A stretch of DNA of 43,211 nt from Cellulosilyticum sp. (lineage in GTDB: Bacteria; Bacillota; Clostridia; Lachnospirales; Cellulosilyticaceae). Below are positions 16,719-26,520 of the stretch, one piece after another. The notes under the pieces are model-generated. The model did no database searches. It was given only the letters and a program-made list of their open reading frames with translations, and was not told the DNA's origin. A program made the position numbers and the translations under genes. The stretch is taken from the NCBI GenBank assembly GCA_029851645.1, contig JARKVN010000141.1:1-43211 (forward strand), given 5' to 3'. Position 1 is the stretch's first letter. Each line of letters opens with the position of its first letter.

Positions 16719-17810
16719 TTATTCGAGATAATCTTTAAGTTTTTTACTACGACTTGGATGACGTAACTTTCTTAAAGCTTTTGCTTCAATTTGTCTGATA
16801 CGTTCTCTTGTTACACTAAATTCTTTACCAACTTCTTCAAGTGTTCTTGCACGACCATCATCTAATCCAAAGCGAAGACGAAGTACTTTTTGCTCTCTTT
16901 CAGTTAATGTGTCTAACACTTCAATAAGCTGCTCTTTTAATAAAGTAAAAGCTGCTGCTTCTGCTGGTACTGGAATATCTTCATCTGGAATAAAGTCGCC
17001 TAAATGACTGTCCTCCTCTTCACCAATTGGTGTTTCAAGTGAAACAGGTTCTTGAGAAATTTTCATAATCTCACGTACTTTGGAAACTGGCATGTCCATA
17101 CGTTTTGCAATTTCTTCTGGTTGTGGGTCACGCCCTAACTCTTGAAGAAGCTGTCTTGAAACACGCATAAGCTTATTAATGGTTTCTACCATATGCACTG
17201 GAATACGAATGGTTCTTGCTTGGTCTGCAATGGCTCTAGTAATGGCTTGACGAATCCACCAAGTTGCATAAGTACTAAACTTAAACCCTTTTTCATAATC
17301 AAATTTTTCTACCGCTTTAATAAGCCCTAGATTTCCTTCTTGAATCAAGTCAAGAAAAAGCATACCACGTCCTACATAACGTTTAGCAATACTAACTACC
17401 AGACGAAGGTTAGCTTCTGCAAGCTTCTTCTTAGCCTCTTGATCCCCTTGCTCCATTCTTCTTGCTAATTCAATTTCTTGGTCAGCTGAAAGCAGTGGCA
17501 CTTTACCAATCTCTTTTAAATACATACGTACAGGATCATCAATACTAATACCATCTGGTAAGTTACTGATATCAATGTCTGCATCATCTAATTCAACATC
17601 ATTTAAATTCCCTAAAATATCAATGCTTTGCGCTTCAAGATATTCATAAATTTGTTCTATTTTACTTGGTTCAAGCTCCATATCAGAGAAAACTTCATTA
17701 ATATCTTCTTGTTCTAAAATTCCCTTTTTCTCTTTTGCAATCGCCATGAGCTGATCTAGCTTTGCTTTAAACGCCAGTTTTTGTTCTGCCACATCTTTCA
17801 CTATTATCAA
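16719..17810 (-). CDS. rpoD: Housekeeping RNA polymerase sigma factor RpoD/SigA
   Basis: Primary sigma factor directing RNA polymerase to -35/-10 promoters. It has 363 residues, near the length of Bacillus SigA. Region 1.2 is about 92-125. Region 2 is about 129-198 and includes [21 protein letters not shown], the -10 recognition segment. Region 3 is about 208-285. Region 4 is about 300-355, with the helix-turn-helix [19 protein letters not shown]. The frame opens with TTG at 17810 six bases after AGGAG; GTG at 17801, nine bases after AAAGGA, is an alternative that would remove three residues. It follows dnaG by 21 bases in the classical macromolecular-synthesis operon. Confidence 0.96.
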   Translation of the reverse strand: MIIVKDVAEQKLAFKAKLDQLMAIAKEKKGILEQEDINEVFSDMELEPSKIEQIYEYLEAQSIDILGNLNDVELDDADIDISNLPDGISIDDPVRMYLKEIGKVPLLSADQEIELARRMEQGDQEAKKKLAEANLRLVVSIAKRYVGRGMLFLDLIQEGNLGLIKAVEKFDYEKGFKFSTYATWWIRQAITRAIADQARTIRIPVHMVETINKLMRVSRQLLQELGRDPQPEEIAKRMDMPVSKVREIMKISQEPVSLETPIGEEEDSHLGDFIPDEDIPVPAEAAAFTLLKEQLIEVLDTLTEREQKVLRLRFGLDDGRARTLEEVGKEFSVTRERIRQIEAKALRKLRHPSRSKKLKDYLE

Positions 17811-17831
17811 TCCTTTCTCCTGTCTACTATT

Positions 17832-19595
17832 CTAACCATTTATATAATCAATATTCAATTTGTCAAGTTCCTTTTTTCGAATTAGTAGACTTTGTACCTC
17901 TGCTACATCTCTGCTTTCTTTTAATCGTTTCTCAATGTAAGTTTTATTGAGCCTTTTTACATTTTCTGTAATCATCTTCTGTAAGATGGATAGATCTTCA
18001 TAACGTTGATCTTTAAAAACAAACACATGAGAGATAATATTTTGCTCCTCTATACTCGTATAACGAGTGGTAAAGTAAGTCATATCAATTGCTTTATTGG
18101 CTTGGACAGATTCTAAAATCGACTTTGCCAAATCAAACAGTAGCCCCTCATCAAACATTTCTGGCTTTAAATACTCTAAAACAAGCCTTGTAAGCTGTGG
18201 AAAATGATAGAGGGTTGCTAAAAACAATACCTCGTTATTAAATAACTGCTTCTTCTGCATAGATGATACAGCTTCTTCTCTTGCTACCACTTTTTTAAGC
18301 CCTTTTTGATAATGACGATTCATTTCTGCTTTAAGAGCTTCTTCATCAATTTGATAGACTTTACTAATTTCTTTCAAATAAATAGCTTGTTCAATGCTAC
18401 TACTTATCTCAGCCAATATCACGGAAACTTCTTGTAAAAAGTTCACTTTCTCTTCTGGCACATCTAGCTGATAGTTTTGTTCAATCGTTCGTATTTGAAA
18501 CCAAATATCTACTGGTGCACCCTCTAATAAAGCTTTCATCGCTTCGTACCCATGTAAGTTAAGATATTCATCAGGATCTTTCCCTTCTTCTAGGAGTAGC
18601 ACCTTGACCTTAAGTCCTTCACCTCGTAGAATAGGAATAGCTCTAAGTGCTGCTTTTTGCCCTGCCTGATCGCTATCATATAAAATAATAACTTCATCGG
18701 TATGTCGCTTTAATAGCTTAGCATGTCCAGATGTAAAAGCTGTTCCTAAAGAAGCTACTGTTTGTATAAAGCCAGCTTGGTGCATCGCAATCACATCCAT
18801 GTAGCCTTCTACCAAGATAAAATAAGGGGCTCCTGAATTTTTAGCTAGGTGCATTCCATATAAAGTTCGACTCTTGTTAAAAAGCAAACCTTCTGGAGAA
18901 TTAAGATATTTAGGGAGACTACCATCTAGCACACGCCCCCCAAAAGCAATGACTTTTTTACTTAAGTCAAAAATAGGGTAAATCACACGACCTGCAAAGC
19001 GGTCATAGAGCATCTGCTGATTATTCTTACCTTGCAAAAATAATCCAGATTCTAATAGTAACTCATCTTTATATCCTTTTTGCCTCAAATATTCGTAAAG
19101 GTCATTAAACTGATGAGAGGCATATCCTAGACCAAAATGCTTTATTGTCTCCATTGAAAGCCCCCTGCTTGTTAAGTATGCCAAAGCTTCCGCATTTTCA
19201 GGTGCTCGTAAACTATAATGAAAAAATCTGGCACTTTCTTTTAGTATTTCTAAAAGCTGCCCTCTTTTTTTATTATTTTGAACTTCTTCCTCCGATAAAT
19301 AGGTCTCATCTAATTTAATGTTTTCTCTTTCTGCTAGATACTTAATCGCCTCTATAAAAGACATATTTTCTTTTTGCATTAAAAATGTGATTACATTACC
19401 TCCTGCCCCACAGCCAAAACAATAATACAATTGCTTCTCTTCACTTACAGAAAAAGATGGTGTCTTTTCATTATGAAACGGACATAACCCTATATGTGAA
19501 CCCCCTCTTTTATTAAGTGCTGTATATTCGGAAATAATAGACACAATATCATTTTGTTCTCTAATTTGTTCAATAACATGTTCAGGATATCTCAA
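17832..19595 (-). CDS. dnaG: DNA primase DnaG
   Basis: Primase that makes RNA primers for the lagging strand. It has 587 residues. The CHC2 zinc domain has ligands Cys38, His41, Cys59 and Cys62. The catalytic TOPRIM domain carries LVEGYMDVIA, with Glu263, and later IILYDSDQAG. The C-terminal part (about 440-587) is helical and should bind the replicative helicase; it is diverged, as usual. The start MRYPEHVIEQI is the normal one. It lies 28 bases after dgt and 21 bases before rpoD. Confidence 0.96.
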   Translation of the reverse strand: MRYPEHVIEQIREQNDIVSIISEYTALNKRGGSHIGLCPFHNEKTPSFSVSEEKQLYYCFGCGAGGNVITFLMQKENMSFIEAIKYLAERENIKLDETYLSEEEVQNNKKRGQLLEILKESARFFHYSLRAPENAEALAYLTSRGLSMETIKHFGLGYASHQFNDLYEYLRQKGYKDELLLESGLFLQGKNNQQMLYDRFAGRVIYPIFDLSKKVIAFGGRVLDGSLPKYLNSPEGLLFNKSRTLYGMHLAKNSGAPYFILVEGYMDVIAMHQAGFIQTVASLGTAFTSGHAKLLKRHTDEVIILYDSDQAGQKAALRAIPILRGEGLKVKVLLLEEGKDPDEYLNLHGYEAMKALLEGAPVDIWFQIRTIEQNYQLDVPEEKVNFLQEVSVILAEISSSIEQAIYLKEISKVYQIDEEALKAEMNRHYQKGLKKVVAREEAVSSMQKKQLFNNEVLFLATLYHFPQLTRLVLEYLKPEMFDEGLLFDLAKSILESVQANKAIDMTYFTTRYTSIEEQNIISHVFVFKDQRYEDLSILQKMITENVKRLNKTYIEKRLKESRDVAEVQSLLIRKKELDKLNIDYING

Positions 19596-19623
19596 CTATT
19601 TCTTCCTTTCTTAATGAATGTTG

Positions 19624-20631
19624 TTAATAAATATGCCAAGATTTTGGGAAAAATAAATCCATATAAGCATTCACTGCATAACGATCTGTCATTCCAGCAA
19701 TATAATCACAAACTACTTGTTTTTGGGAATCTCCCATTTGGATTCTTTCTGTATACCCGCTGGGTAGTTTCGTCAAATGCTCCATATAGTATGCATATAA
19801 TTCACTTATTACACGCTTGGCTTTTCCATCTTGTTCTTTAGCAACAGAACCTACATAAACATGTTCAAACAAAAATGCCCTCATATGATAAAAAGCTTCC
19901 TCAATTGGTTTACTCATTTTAATATCATTTTGATTATAACTTTCTCTGGCAATATCTTTAATCAATTTATTGTTTCGCTCACTTGAAGTATGTCCTAAAA
20001 TAGAAACACACTCTATAGGAAGTTCTTCTTTTCTTAAAACCTTTCCTCTCATGGCATCATCTATATCATGATTAATATAAGCAATCTTATCAGATATTTG
20101 TACGACTTTGCCTTCCATTGTGCTAGGTTTGCCACTTGTTGGGTGATTTAAGATACCATCTCTTACCTCCCATGTTAAGTTTAAACCTTGACCACTATTC
20201 TCAAGAACATCAACAATTCTTAAACTGTGCTCATTATGAGAAAAAGCACCATCTGTCAATTGCCTTAAAATATATTCACCTGTATGTCCAAACGGGGTAT
20301 GACCAAGATCATGTCCCAAAGCGATTGCCTCTACCAAATCTTCATTGAGACTTAGTGCTCTCGCAATGGTCCTAGCAATTTGAGCAACTTCTAGTGTATG
20401 TGTTAACCTTGTTCGATAATGATCCCCTTCAGGTGAAATAAAAACTTGTGTCTTATGAGCTAATCTTCTAAATGCCTTAGAATGAAGAATGCGATCTCTA
20501 TCACGTTGAAATGCAGTACGTAACTCACACTCTACCTCTGGTGTTTGTCGTCCTTTAGAATACATACTCCTTGTTGCAAATTGATTAAGTACAAGGCACT
20601 CTCTTTTTTCTTGTTCTTCGCGATAACACAT
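19624..20631 (-). CDS. dgt: Deoxyguanosinetriphosphate triphosphohydrolase-like protein
   Basis: HD-superfamily enzyme that splits dNTPs to deoxynucleosides and triphosphate. The predicted protein has 335 residues, the shorter Dgt-like type of Gram-positive bacteria. Metal ligands are visible as His78 in RLTHTLEV and His107-Asp108 in LGHDLGHTPFGH; the next ligand Asp is in KIAYINHDIDDA. The open frame reaches a GTG at 20640, but GAGGTGAT overlaps that codon and stands eight bases before the ATG at 20631, so the ATG is preferred. dgt-dnaG-rpoD is a common clostridial order. Activity of this subgroup may need an activating dNTP; that is family knowledge only. Confidence 0.9.
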   Translation of the reverse strand: MCYREEQEKRECLVLNQFATRSMYSKGRQTPEVECELRTAFQRDRDRILHSKAFRRLAHKTQVFISPEGDHYRTRLTHTLEVAQIARTIARALSLNEDLVEAIALGHDLGHTPFGHTGEYILRQLTDGAFSHNEHSLRIVDVLENSGQGLNLTWEVRDGILNHPTSGKPSTMEGKVVQISDKIAYINHDIDDAMRGKVLRKEELPIECVSILGHTSSERNNKLIKDIARESYNQNDIKMSKPIEEAFYHMRAFLFEHVYVGSVAKEQDGKAKRVISELYAYYMEHLTKLPSGYTERIQMGDSQKQVVCDYIAGMTDRYAVNAYMDLFFPKSWHIY

Positions 20632-20979
20632 CCTTATCACCTCACATATTAATATAAATACTACACAAGTCCCCTATTTCCTTTTTTAAACGACATTTTC
20701 GTGATGTTACATATTTTTACACATATTATTCCTTGATTTTTATTCATTTTCACCACTATATATTAATTTCTATTTTACTTTTTTATATTAATGTAACTGT
20801 CTTTTATTGATATATCCACTAACGAGCCATTTTAATCCATCTCATTAAAGATTTAAACAAGCAATATTCTTACTTTTTCATCAAAAAAGTGTACTTGTCT
20901 TATTAGACCCGTACACTTTATGTATGATTATCCTATTATCCCCATCTTAAGATATTGTTGGTTTTCTATAAAGAATAGC
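20632..20979. other. Intergenic region between dgt and the SDR gene
   Basis: About 348 very AT-rich bases. The only structures I can support are the dgt ribosome binding site at its left end and the terminator at 20883-20919. No ORF with a ribosome binding site and no convincing promoter was seen. Confidence 0.6.
20883..20919 (-). terminator. Intrinsic terminator of the SDR gene
   Basis: AAAGTGTAC (20886-20894) pairs with GTACACTTT (20911-20919) around a 16-base loop. On the minus strand the stem runs into six T. It lies 60 bases after the stop codon. Confidence 0.75.
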
Positions 20980-21765
20980 TTATGGTTGTTTACCAATATA
21001 AGCTAAGATGCCACCATCTACATATAAGACATGGCCATTAACAAAATTTGATGCATCAGATGCTAAGAATACTGCTGGTCCCATTAAATCTTCTGCTACT
21101 CCCCAACGAGCTGCTGGTGTTTTGGCAATAATGAAGTCATTAAATGGATGCCCCTCTTCTCTAAGTGGTGCTGTTTGTGGTGTTGCAATGTAACCTGGTC
21201 CAATACCATTACATTGAATATTATGGGCTCCATATTCAGAACAAATATTTTTGGTAAGCATTTTCAAACCACCTTTAGCTGCTGCATAAGCCGAAACTGT
21301 TTCACGACCTAATTCACTCATCATTGAACAGATGTTAATAATTTTACCATGACCTTTTTGGATCATGCTTGGAATAACAGCTTTAGCCATAATAAATGGT
21401 GCATTCAAATCAACATCAATAACTTTTCTGAAGTCTTCTGCTGACATTTCGCACATTGGAACACGTTTAATGATGCCTGCGTTATTAACTAAGATATCCA
21501 CAATCCCAACTTCTTTTTCAATTTGTTCAATCATTTCAGTAACTTGCGTTTCATTAGTTACATCACAAACATAGCCATGTACTGTTAAACCAATTTCTTT
21601 ATATGCAGCGACTCCTTTATCTACAAATTCTTGATTAATATCATTAAATACAACAGTTGCTCCAGCTTTACCCAAAGCACTAGCAATTGCAAAACCAATC
21701 CCATAAGAAGCTCCTGTTACCAAAGCAATTTTTCCTTTAAGCGAAAAACTATTTAAAATATCCAC
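20980..21765 (-). CDS. SDR-family oxidoreductase, probable gluconate 5-dehydrogenase
   Basis: Cytosolic short-chain dehydrogenase of 261 residues. The cofactor loop reads GASYGIG near 18-24. DVDLNAPF, NNAG near 92-95, the catalytic serine in INICSMMSELGRE and YAAAKGG with Tyr and Lys are all in place. The C-terminus ILAYIGKQP and the GPGYIATPQTAPLR segment resemble gluconate 5-dehydrogenase (Gno/IdnO), which interconverts D-gluconate and 5-ketogluconate; 2-deoxy-gluconate 3-dehydrogenases are close relatives. No sugar-acid kinase, transporter or regulator lies next to it, so the substrate is not confirmed. It is a single gene with its own terminator and a long AT-rich upstream region. Confidence 0.8.
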   Translation of the reverse strand: MDILNSFSLKGKIALVTGASYGIGFAIASALGKAGATVVFNDINQEFVDKGVAAYKEIGLTVHGYVCDVTNETQVTEMIEQIEKEVGIVDILVNNAGIIKRVPMCEMSAEDFRKVIDVDLNAPFIMAKAVIPSMIQKGHGKIINICSMMSELGRETVSAYAAAKGGLKMLTKNICSEYGAHNIQCNGIGPGYIATPQTAPLREEGHPFNDFIIAKTPAARWGVAEDLMGPAVFLASDASNFVNGHVLYVDGGILAYIGKQP

Positions 21766-22061
21766 AATCCCATCCTACCTTTCTTAACACATACGATAAT
21801 TCTACTTATTTATTGCAAATACATTCTTTCTTTTTACATTTATTATTATAATAAAAAAAATTATTTTTTCATATATTATTTTAATATTTTTTTAAATATT
21901 TTTCCAATTTTATATGTTTTATACTTAAATAGCAAACTATTTTTGTCAATCTTGTCTCTTGATTTCTTAAAAACTTTTTTCAAAAAGACATAGTATTAAA
22001 AATTTATTTTAGATTTCCATTCAATACGTCCTTATAAAGTAGCATGAAAATTTATACACTC
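21766..22061. other. AT-rich region upstream of the SDR gene
   Basis: About 300 bases of extreme AT content between the SDR start and the ppdK terminator. A TTGACA sits near 21943-21948 on the minus strand but lacks a well-spaced -10 box. I see no ORF, no clear operator and no RNA element. Confidence 0.5.
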
Positions 22062-22088
22062 AAAAAGGGAAGCTCTACACTTCCCTTT
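22062..22088 (-). terminator. Intrinsic terminator of ppdK
   Basis: AAAGGGAAG (22064-22072) pairs with CTTCCCTTT (22080-22088) around a 7-base loop and is followed on the minus strand by further T. It lies 21 bases after the ppdK stop. Confidence 0.85.
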
Positions 22089-22108
22089 CAATAAAGATAG
22101 ATTTTCTA

Positions 22109-24739
22109 TTATTTTCCTGCATTGTTAATAGCTGCTTGTGCTGCAGCAAGTCTTGCAATAGGTACTCTAAATGGTGAGCAAGACACATAGTTAAGACCTA
22201 TTCTGTGACAAAAATCAATAGAGGATGGATCTCCACCATGTTCACCACAGATACCAAGTTTAATATTTGGACGTGTCTTACGACCTTTTTCAGCAGCCAT
22301 TTGTACCAATTGACCAACACCTGTTTGATCAAGTCTCGCAAATGGGTCACTTTCATAAATGCTTGTATCATAATAAGCGGGTAGGAATTTACCAGCATCA
22401 TCACGAGAAAATCCAAAGGTCATTTGGGTGAGATCATTGGTTCCAAATGAGAAAAAGTCTGCTTCTTCTGCAATCGCATCAGCTGTAAGTGCTGCACGTG
22501 GAATCTCAATCATCGTTCCTACATAATAGGTCATTTCAATACCTGCTTCTTGAAGCACTTCCTTAATGGTTTGAACGACAGCATCCTTAACGAATTTAAG
22601 TTCTTTCTTCTCACCAACAAGTGGAATCATAATTTCTGGTACAATATCATAGCCTTTTTCTTTCTTTACTTGAACAGCTGCTTCCATAATGGCACGTGCT
22701 TGCATTTGTGCAATTTCTGGGTAGGTAACTGCTAAACGACAGCCACGATGTCCCATCATTGGATTAAATTCTTTTAAGTTTTCAATCGTATCTTTAAGCT
22801 GATTAAAATCAAGTTTCATTTCTCTTGCAAGTTCTGCAGTCTCTTCGTCTGTATGTGGTACAAATTCATGAAGAGGTGGGTCAAGAAGACGAATGGTTAC
22901 AGGTTTACCTTCCATTGCTTCATAAATTCCTACAAAATCACCTTTTTGAAGTGGTAGAAGACCTTGTAGTGCTTCTTTTCTTTCTTCTTCAGTCTTAGAA
23001 ACAATCATTTTTCGGATTTTCATAATACGATCTTCTTCAAAAAACATATGTTCTGTACGGCAAAGTCCAATACCTTCTGCCCCAAATCGAACCGCATTAC
23101 GAGCATCTTTTGGTGTATCCGCATTGGTACGTACTTGAAGTTTCCGTGCTTTATCAGCCCAAGCCATAAGTGTTTCAAAGTCACCAGTGATTTCTGGTTC
23201 AACGGTTGCAATATCTTCCCCGTAAATATTTCCTGTAGAACCATCTAAAGAGATATAGTCTCCCTCTTTATAAGTATTGCCACCAAGTGTAAAAGTTTTT
23301 GCTTCTTCGTCTATTTTAATTTCACCACAACCAGATACACAACATGTCCCCATGCCACGAGCTACTACTGCCGCATGTGAAGTCATCCCCCCACGAACCG
23401 TTAAGATTCCTTGTGCAGCTGCCATTCCTTCAATGTCCTCTGGTGATGTTTCAAGACGAACCAAAATCACTCTTTCACCTAATGCAGCTTTTTCTTTAGC
23501 ATCTTCAGCTGTAAAATAAACTTTACCAGCAGCTGCACCTGGAGAAGCTGGCAGAGCACTTCCAATGATTGTTGCAGCTTTCAGCGCTTTTGGATCAAAG
23601 GTTGGGTGAAGTAATTGATCGAGTTGTTTAGGGTCTACACGGCAAACGGCTGTTTCCTCAGTAATTTTTCCTTCTGCAACCAAATCAACAGCTATTTTAA
23701 GAGCAGCTTGTGCCGTTCTCTTTCCATTACGTGTTTGAAGGAAGAATAACTTTCCTTCTTCTACAGTAAACTCCATATCTTGCATATCACAATAGTGTGC
23801 TTCAAGTTTATTATAAATTTCAGTGAATTTCTCATAAACCTCTGGCATATCTTTTTCAAGTTGTGTGATGGGATTAGGCGTACGGATACCTGCAACCACA
23901 TCTTCACCTTGTGCATTAATTAAGTATTCTCCATAAATTTTATTTTCACCAGTAGCAGGGTTTCTTGTGAAAGCAACACCTGTACCAGATGTATTACCCA
24001 TATTACCAAATACCATCATTTGGACATTTACTGCTGTTCCCCACTCAGATGGATAATCATTCATTCTTCTATAAACAACCGCACGTGGATTCATCCAAGA
24101 GCGGAATACTGCTTTAATGGCTTCCATTAATTGATATTCTGGATCTTGTGGAAAATCTACGCCTTGTTCTTCCTTATAAATTGCCTTAAAGCGAACCACC
24201 ATTTCTTTAAGGTCATCTGCATCTAATTCAGTGTCTAGTTGAACACCTTTTTCCTCTTTTATTGTATCAATGATTTTTTCAAATTTAGGCTTTGGAATCT
24301 CCATAACAACATCTGAAAACATTTGAATGAAACGACGATAAGAATCATATGCAAAACGGACATTACCTGTTTTATTTACAAGTCCCTCAACAGCTGCATC
24401 ATTCAGACCTAAATTAAGAACGGTATCCATCATTCCTGGCATGGACACACGTGCTCCTGAACGGACAGAAACAAGCAATGGATTTTCGTTATCTCCAAAT
24501 TTTTTACCTGCTAATAATTCTAGCTTAGCAAGGCATGCTTTAATTTGTTCTTTCATTGTATCTGATAATGAACCATTATTGGCATAATACTCTGTACAAG
24601 CTTCAGTTGTAACTGTGAAACCATGAGGAATAGGTAAGCCTAGTTGTGTCATATCCGCTAAGTTAGCCCCTTTACCCCCTAATAAATTCTTATTTCCAGC
24701 TTCTGCTTCTTCAAACATATACACCCATTGTTTACTCAT
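22109..24739 (-). CDS. ppdK: Pyruvate, phosphate dikinase
   Basis: Cytosolic enzyme interconverting pyruvate, ATP and phosphate with phosphoenolpyruvate, AMP and diphosphate; in anaerobes it often replaces pyruvate kinase or helps form PEP. The protein has 876 residues. The N-terminal nucleotide-binding domain begins with NKNLLGGKGANLADM. The swivelling phosphohistidine domain has GGMTSHAAVVARGMG, with His455. The PEP domain has GTNDLTQMTFGFSRDD and ICGEHGGDP, with Cys831. Both catalytic residues fall on the same numbers as in the Clostridium symbiosum enzyme. It is a single-gene unit with an extended -10 promoter and a hairpin leader. GGAGGG precedes the ATG. Confidence 0.97.
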   Translation of the reverse strand: MSKQWVYMFEEAEAGNKNLLGGKGANLADMTQLGLPIPHGFTVTTEACTEYYANNGSLSDTMKEQIKACLAKLELLAGKKFGDNENPLLVSVRSGARVSMPGMMDTVLNLGLNDAAVEGLVNKTGNVRFAYDSYRRFIQMFSDVVMEIPKPKFEKIIDTIKEEKGVQLDTELDADDLKEMVVRFKAIYKEEQGVDFPQDPEYQLMEAIKAVFRSWMNPRAVVYRRMNDYPSEWGTAVNVQMMVFGNMGNTSGTGVAFTRNPATGENKIYGEYLINAQGEDVVAGIRTPNPITQLEKDMPEVYEKFTEIYNKLEAHYCDMQDMEFTVEEGKLFFLQTRNGKRTAQAALKIAVDLVAEGKITEETAVCRVDPKQLDQLLHPTFDPKALKAATIIGSALPASPGAAAGKVYFTAEDAKEKAALGERVILVRLETSPEDIEGMAAAQGILTVRGGMTSHAAVVARGMGTCCVSGCGEIKIDEEAKTFTLGGNTYKEGDYISLDGSTGNIYGEDIATVEPEITGDFETLMAWADKARKLQVRTNADTPKDARNAVRFGAEGIGLCRTEHMFFEEDRIMKIRKMIVSKTEEERKEALQGLLPLQKGDFVGIYEAMEGKPVTIRLLDPPLHEFVPHTDEETAELAREMKLDFNQLKDTIENLKEFNPMMGHRGCRLAVTYPEIAQMQARAIMEAAVQVKKEKGYDIVPEIMIPLVGEKKELKFVKDAVVQTIKEVLQEAGIEMTYYVGTMIEIPRAALTADAIAEEADFFSFGTNDLTQMTFGFSRDDAGKFLPAYYDTSIYESDPFARLDQTGVGQLVQMAAEKGRKTRPNIKLGICGEHGGDPSSIDFCHRIGLNYVSCSPFRVPIARLAAAQAAINNAGK

Positions 24740-24764
24740 TGATTTCCCTCCTAATTATGTACGT

Positions 24765-24821
24765 AATAAAGTCTACACCCCTAGTAAATTGGCGGCGAAC
24801 TAATGGATTGTCTACTTTATT
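24765..24821 (-). promoter_or_regulatory. Hairpin at the 5' end of the ppdK leader
   Basis: On the minus strand AATAAAGT (24821-24814) pairs with ACTTTATT (24772-24765). Inside it, TTAGT (24803-24799) pairs with ACTAG (24785-24781), and CC pairs with GG, leaving a terminal loop rich in C and G. The predicted transcript start near 24823 places the stem at the very 5' end. It matches no riboswitch that I know; a stability hairpin is the simplest reading. Confidence 0.5.
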
Positions 24822-24829
24822 TCATACCT

Positions 24830-24859
24830 ATTATAGCATAATTTTCACTATTTTGTAAA
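24830..24859 (-). promoter_or_regulatory. Extended -10 promoter of ppdK
   Basis: On the minus strand, TTTACA at 24859-24854, an 18-base spacer and perfect TATAAT at 24835-24830, preceded by TGC, making an extended -10. The leader to the ATG is about 84 bases. Confidence 0.75.
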
Positions 24860-24970
24860 ATATTTTTTAATATAAAATATATTCATTACTTTTCTTAAAA
24901 AAATTTTGTTATATTATACTACTATTTCATAGGAAGTTAGTATTTTTTAACTTTTTATCCATTTTAAACG

Positions 24971-25022
24971 TCATAAAAGCCTTATATAGAAAGCTAGACC
25001 TTTCTATATAAGGCTTTTATGA
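24971..25022 (-). terminator. Long hairpin after glyS
   Basis: A perfect 23-bp stem pairs 24971-24993 with 25000-25022 around the 6-base loop CTAGAC. The T-rich CTTTTATGA is inside the 3' arm, so the canonical inner stem plus T-run can form. It is 28 bases after the glyS stop. Confidence 0.75.
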
Positions 25023-25050
25023 TAAAGCTTTTTATGATTAGATAATGACA

Positions 25051-26436
25051 CTAAAAGGTCATTTTATCTTCAATATATTTTACAAGATCGCCAATTGCAA
25101 TACGTTCTTGCGCCATTGTATCACGGTCACGAACAGTTACCATTTGGTCTTCTAAAGAATCAAAATCAAAAGTGATACAGAAAGGTGTACCAATTTCATC
25201 TTGTCTTCTATAACGTTTACCAATTGAACCTGCTTCATCAAATTCTACGTTAAAATGTTTTGCAAGTTCTGCATAAACTTTAGTTGCTTCTTCTGATAAT
25301 TTTTTAGAAAGTGGTAATACAGCTGCTTTAACTGGAGCAAGTGCTGGATGGAATCTAAAGATCGTTCTTGTTTCACCATCTTCAAGAGTTTCTTCATCAT
25401 AAGCTTCACATAAGAAAGCAAGTGTTACACGATCTGCACCAAGTGATGGTTCAATAACATATGGAATATATTTTTCATTAGTTGTTGGATCAAAATAAGT
25501 CATATCTTGTTTAGACTCTTCTTGGTGTCTTGTTAAATCGAAATCTGTACGACTTGCAATCCCCCAAAGTTCTCCCCAACCAAATGGGAATTCAAACTCA
25601 ATATCTGTTGTTGCATTGCTATAATGTGAGAGTTCTTCTGGAGAGTGGTCACGAAGTCTCATATGTGCTTCATTTACACCAAGACTTAGTAAGAAGTTTT
25701 TGCAGTAGCTTCGCCAGTAGTCAAACCACTCAAGCTCTGTTCCTGGTTTACAGAAAAACTCAAGCTCCATTTGTTCAAATTCTCTTGTTCTAAAAATAAA
25801 GTTACCTGGTGTAATTTCATTTCTAAATGATTTACCAATTTGTCCAATACCAAATGGTACTTTTTTACGACTTGTTCTTTGAACATTTTTAAAGTTAACA
25901 AAAATACCTTGTGCAGTTTCAGGTCTTAAATACACTGTATTTTTAGAATCCTCAGTAACACCTTGGAAAGTTTTAAACATTAAGTTAAATTGACGAATCT
26001 CTGTGAAGTCATGTGCCCCACAAGTTGGACATGCAATTTCGTGATCTTTAATAAAATCTTGCATTCTTTCATTAGACCAACCATCTACAACTTCTGGTGT
26101 TCCTTTTTCTTGTAAGAAGTCTTCAATAATTTTATCAGCTCTAAAACGTTCTTTACAAGCTTTGCAATCCATAAGTGGATCATTAAATCCCCCTACGTGA
26201 CCTGACGCAACCCATACTTGTGGATTCATTAAAATAGCACAATCTACCCCTACGTTATAGGGACTTTCTTGAATAAATTTTCTCCACCATGCTTTTTTTA
26301 CATTATTTTTAAACTCTACACCTAATGGACCATAATCCCAAGTATTAGCTAATCCTCCATAAACTTCAGAACCTGGATATACAAATCCTCTAGATTTTGC
26401 AACTGCAACGATTTGCTGCATATTCTTTTCTGCCAT
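25051..26436 (-). CDS. glyS: Glycyl-tRNA synthetase, dimeric single-chain type
   Basis: Class II synthetase that charges tRNA-Gly. The predicted protein has 461 residues, starting [37 protein letters not shown] is motif 1-like, [20 protein letters not shown] is motif 2, and the C-terminal anticodon-binding domain runs from about 360. The open frame extends 44 codons further (to 26568), but that part is the T-box leader read as protein; GGAGG lies eight bases before the ATG at 26436. This is the alpha2 form found in many Clostridia and in Staphylococcus, not the GlyQ/GlyS tetramer. It is a single-gene unit regulated by tRNA charging. Confidence 0.96.
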   Translation of the reverse strand: MAEKNMQQIVAVAKSRGFVYPGSEVYGGLANTWDYGPLGVEFKNNVKKAWWRKFIQESPYNVGVDCAILMNPQVWVASGHVGGFNDPLMDCKACKERFRADKIIEDFLQEKGTPEVVDGWSNERMQDFIKDHEIACPTCGAHDFTEIRQFNLMFKTFQGVTEDSKNTVYLRPETAQGIFVNFKNVQRTSRKKVPFGIGQIGKSFRNEITPGNFIFRTREFEQMELEFFCKPGTELEWFDYWRSYCKNFLLSLGVNEAHMRLRDHSPEELSHYSNATTDIEFEFPFGWGELWGIASRTDFDLTRHQEESKQDMTYFDPTTNEKYIPYVIEPSLGADRVTLAFLCEAYDEETLEDGETRTIFRFHPALAPVKAAVLPLSKKLSEEATKVYAELAKHFNVEFDEAGSIGKRYRRQDEIGTPFCITFDFDSLEDQMVTVRDRDTMAQERIAIGDLVKYIEDKMTF

Positions 26437-26483
26437 TTTCATTTCCTCCTTATTTTCTAATAATAATCGGGGCGGAATACAAT

Positions 26484-26520
26484 AAAAAAACCTTCCATCC
26501 CCAGCAAGGGACGAAAGGTT
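26484..26520 (-). terminator. Regulated terminator of the glyS T-box
   Basis: A 13-bp stem with two wobble pairs joins 26508-26520 and 26489-26501 around a 6-base loop, followed on the minus strand by a T-run. It competes with the antiterminator formed by the T-box sequence. Confidence 0.85.

Noticed and set aside
21766-22061. A promoter from TTGACA near 21945 for the SDR gene
   Set aside because: The only -10-like sequences are at wrong spacing, and the region is so AT-rich that such matches are expected by chance.
22198-23519. Several ORFs of 60-80 codons on both strands within ppdK
   Set aside because: All are shadows of the long PPDK frame, which has catalytic residues and correct length.
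24765-24821. A known riboswitch in the ppdK leader
   Set aside because: It is too short and lacks any consensus core that I can recognise; kept only as a hairpin.
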